A stretch of 52,083 bases of DNA from Rhodospirillaceae bacterium. Lineage in GTDB: Bacteria > Pseudomonadota > Alphaproteobacteria > Rhodospirillales > JABHCV01. Below the pieces are notes generated by a model that did no database searches, had not been told where the DNA came from, and was given only the letters and a program-made list of their open reading frames with translations. Of this stretch, positions 49,887 to 52,083 are shown one piece after another. The stretch lies in NCBI GenBank assembly GCA_013204045.1, contig JABMOQ010000077.1, positions 1 to 52,083 on the forward strand. The letters run 5' to 3'. Position 1 is the stretch's first letter; each line of letters starts with the position of its first letter. Made by a program: the position numbers and the translations under genes.

Positions 49887-51086
49887 CTATTGTCTGGGCC
49901 CGGTCAGGATCGGCCAGAACACAATTGTAAAAATGGCGAACGCCAGCATCCACAGGATGCCACCGGCGGCGATCATCAGCCCCGGGCCTGACGGCCCGAT
50001 CAAGGCTTCACCAACGGTTGCCAGTACCCGCAGAATGGCCCCCAGCGAGGCCATGGCGTAGGACACGACGATGGGCGCGGACGCGATGACCTGGCGCCCC
50101 GTATGGCCGAGGGCGGCGCGGGTCATCATGGCCAGTATCATGGTGCCCATGGCGCCTGCCGTCAGGGCATGAATGGCGGCACTTTCACCCACCGGCCCGC
50201 CGAGCGCCGCCAGACCCATCAGCGCGAAACCGATGACCAGCCATATATGGCCCAGATGCAGCACCCACAGGATCGGCTGGTGTCTTGTGTGAAGCGTCTG
50301 CCAGTGGCGCATTCGAAAGGCCAGCAGGGCGGCGGCGGTAAGCGCCGTGGCCCCGATTATAAAATTCGGGGACTCTAAGGTAATCCCGGCGATGGTCGCC
50401 GTCAGCACCCCGATAACAACCAGTTTTTCGACCGTCGGGTGGCTCGCCACCGGAGCCGTGTTGCCGGCCGCCTTCAGGGCGTTGGCGGTGAAATTGGGAA
50501 TCACCCGTCCGCCAATCAGGGTGATCAGCAGGGCAAAGCCATAAACGCCTATGCGCAGTCCCGTCGCCGCCGTATTTTCAGCAAGGCCCGCCGCTTCCAG
50601 ATGCATCAACAGGTTGCCGGCGAACAGGATTGCCAGCAGACCTAAAAAAACATAGTTGCGCCCGGCGCCGGTACTGGCGATGCGTCGTCCGGCGACAATG
50701 GCGACGGCCGGAATCAGGGCGAGATCCAGGGCCGCGACAAAAAACCCACCGAGCGGCCACCCGACCCACATGACGGCGCGCCCGGCCAGCCACAAGGCCG
50801 CAAGTCCGGCCAGCACCGGCCCCTGCACCGGCGGTGTGCCCGTCCAGTTGGGAACCGCCGTCAGCAGGAACCCGGTGGCCGCGGCGACGCCGAAACCGAA
50901 AATCATTTCGTGGCCGTGCCAGAGCATCGGGGCCAACGGGCCGGGAAGGTCCATGACGCCGCCATATGTCAGCAGCCAAACGATAACCGGGATGACCCCG
51001 TAAATCCCGGCGAACAGGAAGAATGGCCTGAAGCCGATGCTCAGGAACGCCGCTGGATGAGTGTCTGATTTTTCCGCCGCCAACAT
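49887..51086 (-). CDS. nnrS: NnrS-family heme-copper membrane protein
   Basis: The 399-residue, twelve-helix protein has MLWHGHEMIFGFG, GGRVIPNFTANAL and the HALTAGAMGTMILAMMTRAALGHTGR block that define NnrS. The family binds heme and protects against NO stress in denitrifiers. Its start has a GGAGG site, and a perfect Fnr/Nnr-type site lies 76 nt upstream. The 3' end touches the Crp/Fnr gene. Confidence 0.94.
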   Translation of the reverse strand: MLAAEKSDTHPAAFLSIGFRPFFLFAGIYGVIPVIVWLLTYGGVMDLPGPLAPMLWHGHEMIFGFGVAAATGFLLTAVPNWTGTPPVQGPVLAGLAALWLAGRAVMWVGWPLGGFFVAALDLALIPAVAIVAGRRIASTGAGRNYVFLGLLAILFAGNLLMHLEAAGLAENTAATGLRIGVYGFALLITLIGGRVIPNFTANALKAAGNTAPVASHPTVEKLVVIGVLTATIAGITLESPNFIIGATALTAAALLAFRMRHWQTLHTRHQPILWVLHLGHIWLVIGFALMGLAALGGPVGESAAIHALTAGAMGTMILAMMTRAALGHTGRQVIASAPIVVSYAMASLGAILRVLATVGEALIGPSGPGLMIAAGGILWMLAFAIFTIVFWPILTGPRQ

Positions 51087-51154
51087 CTGGTTGCTACGCC
51101 TCCGGAATACTTTTTATTGCATCCAAGGCTTAAGGGGTGGCGCCCGAACCGGCC

Positions 51155-51168
51155 TTGATGATGGTCAA
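51155..51168. promoter_or_regulatory. Fnr/Nnr-type site before nnrS
   Basis: TTGAT-N4-GTCAA matches the consensus. Its centre is about 75 nt before the nnrS start and 80 nt before the divergent gene at 51242. Confidence 0.78.
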
Positions 51169-51241
51169 TCAGGTGCTTTCCTTGACGCAGGCGGGTGTCC
51201 TGTGTTGACTCCTTCTGTGGCTGTATTTTGAAGGATGCAAT

Positions 51242-52057
51242 ATGAAATTTCGGCGATTGCTTTTTATCTTTTCAATCATCCTTTTCGGCTGCGCTTCCCT
51301 TGCGGCCAGCGCCGAGGAGACCCCCCAACTTGTGCCCGGCCAGGTGTTTCGCGATTGCGAAACCTGCCCGGAGCTGGCCGTCATTCCGGCCGGGACTTTC
51401 ATCATGGGCAGCACCTGGCGCCATAAAAATGAAAAGCCCGCCCACCAAGTCACCATCGCCAAGCCCTTCGCCATGGGCGTCTATGAAGTGACCTTCGACG
51501 AATGGCAGACCTGTTTCGACGGCGGCGGCTGCGAGATCATGCCTGACGATCACAAATGGGGCAAAGGCCGCAGGCCGGTTATGAACATTACGTGGTTTGA
51601 GACCAAGCAGTTCCTGAAATGGCTGAGCGAAATAACCGGGCACACGTACCGCCTGCCGACGGACGCCGAGTGGGAATATGCGGCCCGTGGCGGGACCACC
51701 ACCAATTACTGGTGGGGTGACGAGATTGGCGAGAACCTGGGCAACTGCCGTGATTGCAAAAGCCAGTGGAGCAAGAAAGGCTCGGCCCCCGTCGGCTCCT
51801 TCGCCCCTAACCCATACGGCCTGTACGATGTGCATGGCAACGAATGGGAATGGATCGAAGATTGCTGGAACCCGACCCACGTTGGCGCACCGGGCGATGG
51901 CTCTGCCCGCCTTGACGGCGATTGCAAGAGCCGCGTTATGCGTTCCGGATCGTGGTATTATTTTTCCAAGAACCTGCGCTCGGCGTGGCGTTGGAAAAAC
52001 GACGCCCGGGTTAAAAGCTACGGCATCGGTTTTCGGGTGCTGCGCGAAATTCCCTGA
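51242..52057 (+). CDS. Exported SUMF1/formylglycine-generating-like protein (NirV-type candidate)
   Basis: A signal peptide of about 24 residues is followed by a full SUMF1/FGE-sulfatase fold: VIPAGTFIMGS, VYEVTFDEWQTC, RLPTDAEWEYAARGG, GLYDVHGNEWEW, and SYGIGFRVLRE at the end. NirV, a protein linked to nirK in many denitrifiers, belongs to this superfamily. No sulfatase gene is visible, and the gene is divergent from nnrS across an Fnr-type site, so a denitrification role is plausible. The catalytic Cys pair of true FGE is not evident at the usual place, so enzymatic activity is uncertain. Confidence 0.88.
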   Translation: MKFRRLLFIFSIILFGCASLAASAEETPQLVPGQVFRDCETCPELAVIPAGTFIMGSTWRHKNEKPAHQVTIAKPFAMGVYEVTFDEWQTCFDGGGCEIMPDDHKWGKGRRPVMNITWFETKQFLKWLSEITGHTYRLPTDAEWEYAARGGTTTNYWWGDEIGENLGNCRDCKSQWSKKGSAPVGSFAPNPYGLYDVHGNEWEWIEDCWNPTHVGAPGDGSARLDGDCKSRVMRSGSWYYFSKNLRSAWRWKNDARVKSYGIGFRVLREIP

Positions 52058-52083
52058 CCGCTAGAGCTAGGCCTCAATATTTA

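Noticed and set aside
1-52083. tRNA or rRNA genes, CRISPR arrays, insertion sequences
   Set aside because: No cloverleaf, rRNA core, regularly spaced repeat or transposase frame was seen on either strand.

Overview
The window looks like chromosomal DNA of a denitrifying alphaproteobacterium, most likely Rhodospirillales-like. The reasons are a GC-rich coding bias, a glutamylmethylamide/N-methylglutamate pathway of alphaproteobacterial type, nirK and nnrS with Fnr/Nnr-type operators, and a perfect chromosomal parS site inside queG. The parS site suggests that the right end lies in the origin-proximal part of a chromosome. Taxonomy is inferred from gene content only.

Region 1 (1-2.2 kb) holds a Fic-family gene cut by the window edge and a small unknown gene. 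Region 2 (2.2-9.4 kb, minus strand, here called cluster A) encodes a single-chain FAD amine/amino-acid oxidase, a glutamine-synthetase-like ligase, a three-gene glutamate-synthase-like set (glxB, glxC, glxD) and a small unknown protein. A GntR/FCD regulator is transcribed divergently from what may be a leaderless promoter. Region 3 (9.5-13.3 kb) holds a divergent Amt/MEP transporter with a small membrane partner, a 31-residue membrane peptide, a rhodanese and an EamA exporter.

Region 4 (13.3-26.1 kb, plus strand, cluster B) is an essentially complete N-methylglutamate pathway for methylamine: an XRE-cupin regulator, an amidotransferase (MgsA), a fused MgsB-MgsC, a GltD-like reductase fused to a degenerate synthase barrel, GmaS, and the four-subunit MgdABCD/SoxBDAG dehydrogenase. 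Clusters A and B have the same logic: a ligase makes a gamma-glutamyl amide, a GOGAT-like synthase rearranges it to an N-substituted glutamate, and a flavoenzyme oxidises that product. They flank an ammonium/methylammonium-type transporter. Cluster B fits methylamine; the amine used by cluster A is unknown and is the most interesting open question here.

Region 5 (26.1-34.2 kb) has an orphan PAS histidine kinase with a FixL-like heme PAS domain, a polar amino-acid/opine-type ABC transporter, a DadA-like flavin oxidase and an AstE/AspA-type zinc hydrolase. Region 6 (34.3-42.7 kb) is a denitrification and NO block: a 33-residue peptide, nirK behind two Fnr-type sites, SCO, hemerythrin, and a minus-strand operon. 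That operon encodes a CuA-containing heme-copper reductase lacking the active-site tyrosine (NO-reductase-like), a second SCO, and an unusual cytochrome b/ferredoxin/MvhD fusion. Region 7 (42.7-52.1 kb) holds mobA, a Ni/Co transporter, a queuosine cluster (queA, tgt, queF, a VUT transporter, queG), a Dnr-like Crp/Fnr regulator, nnrS and a SUMF1/NirV-like protein. Fnr-type palindromes occur in front of nirK (two), the NOR-like operon and nnrS, pointing to one local NO/low-oxygen regulon probably driven by the Crp/Fnr gene at 49161. No tRNA, rRNA, CRISPR array or insertion sequence was found.
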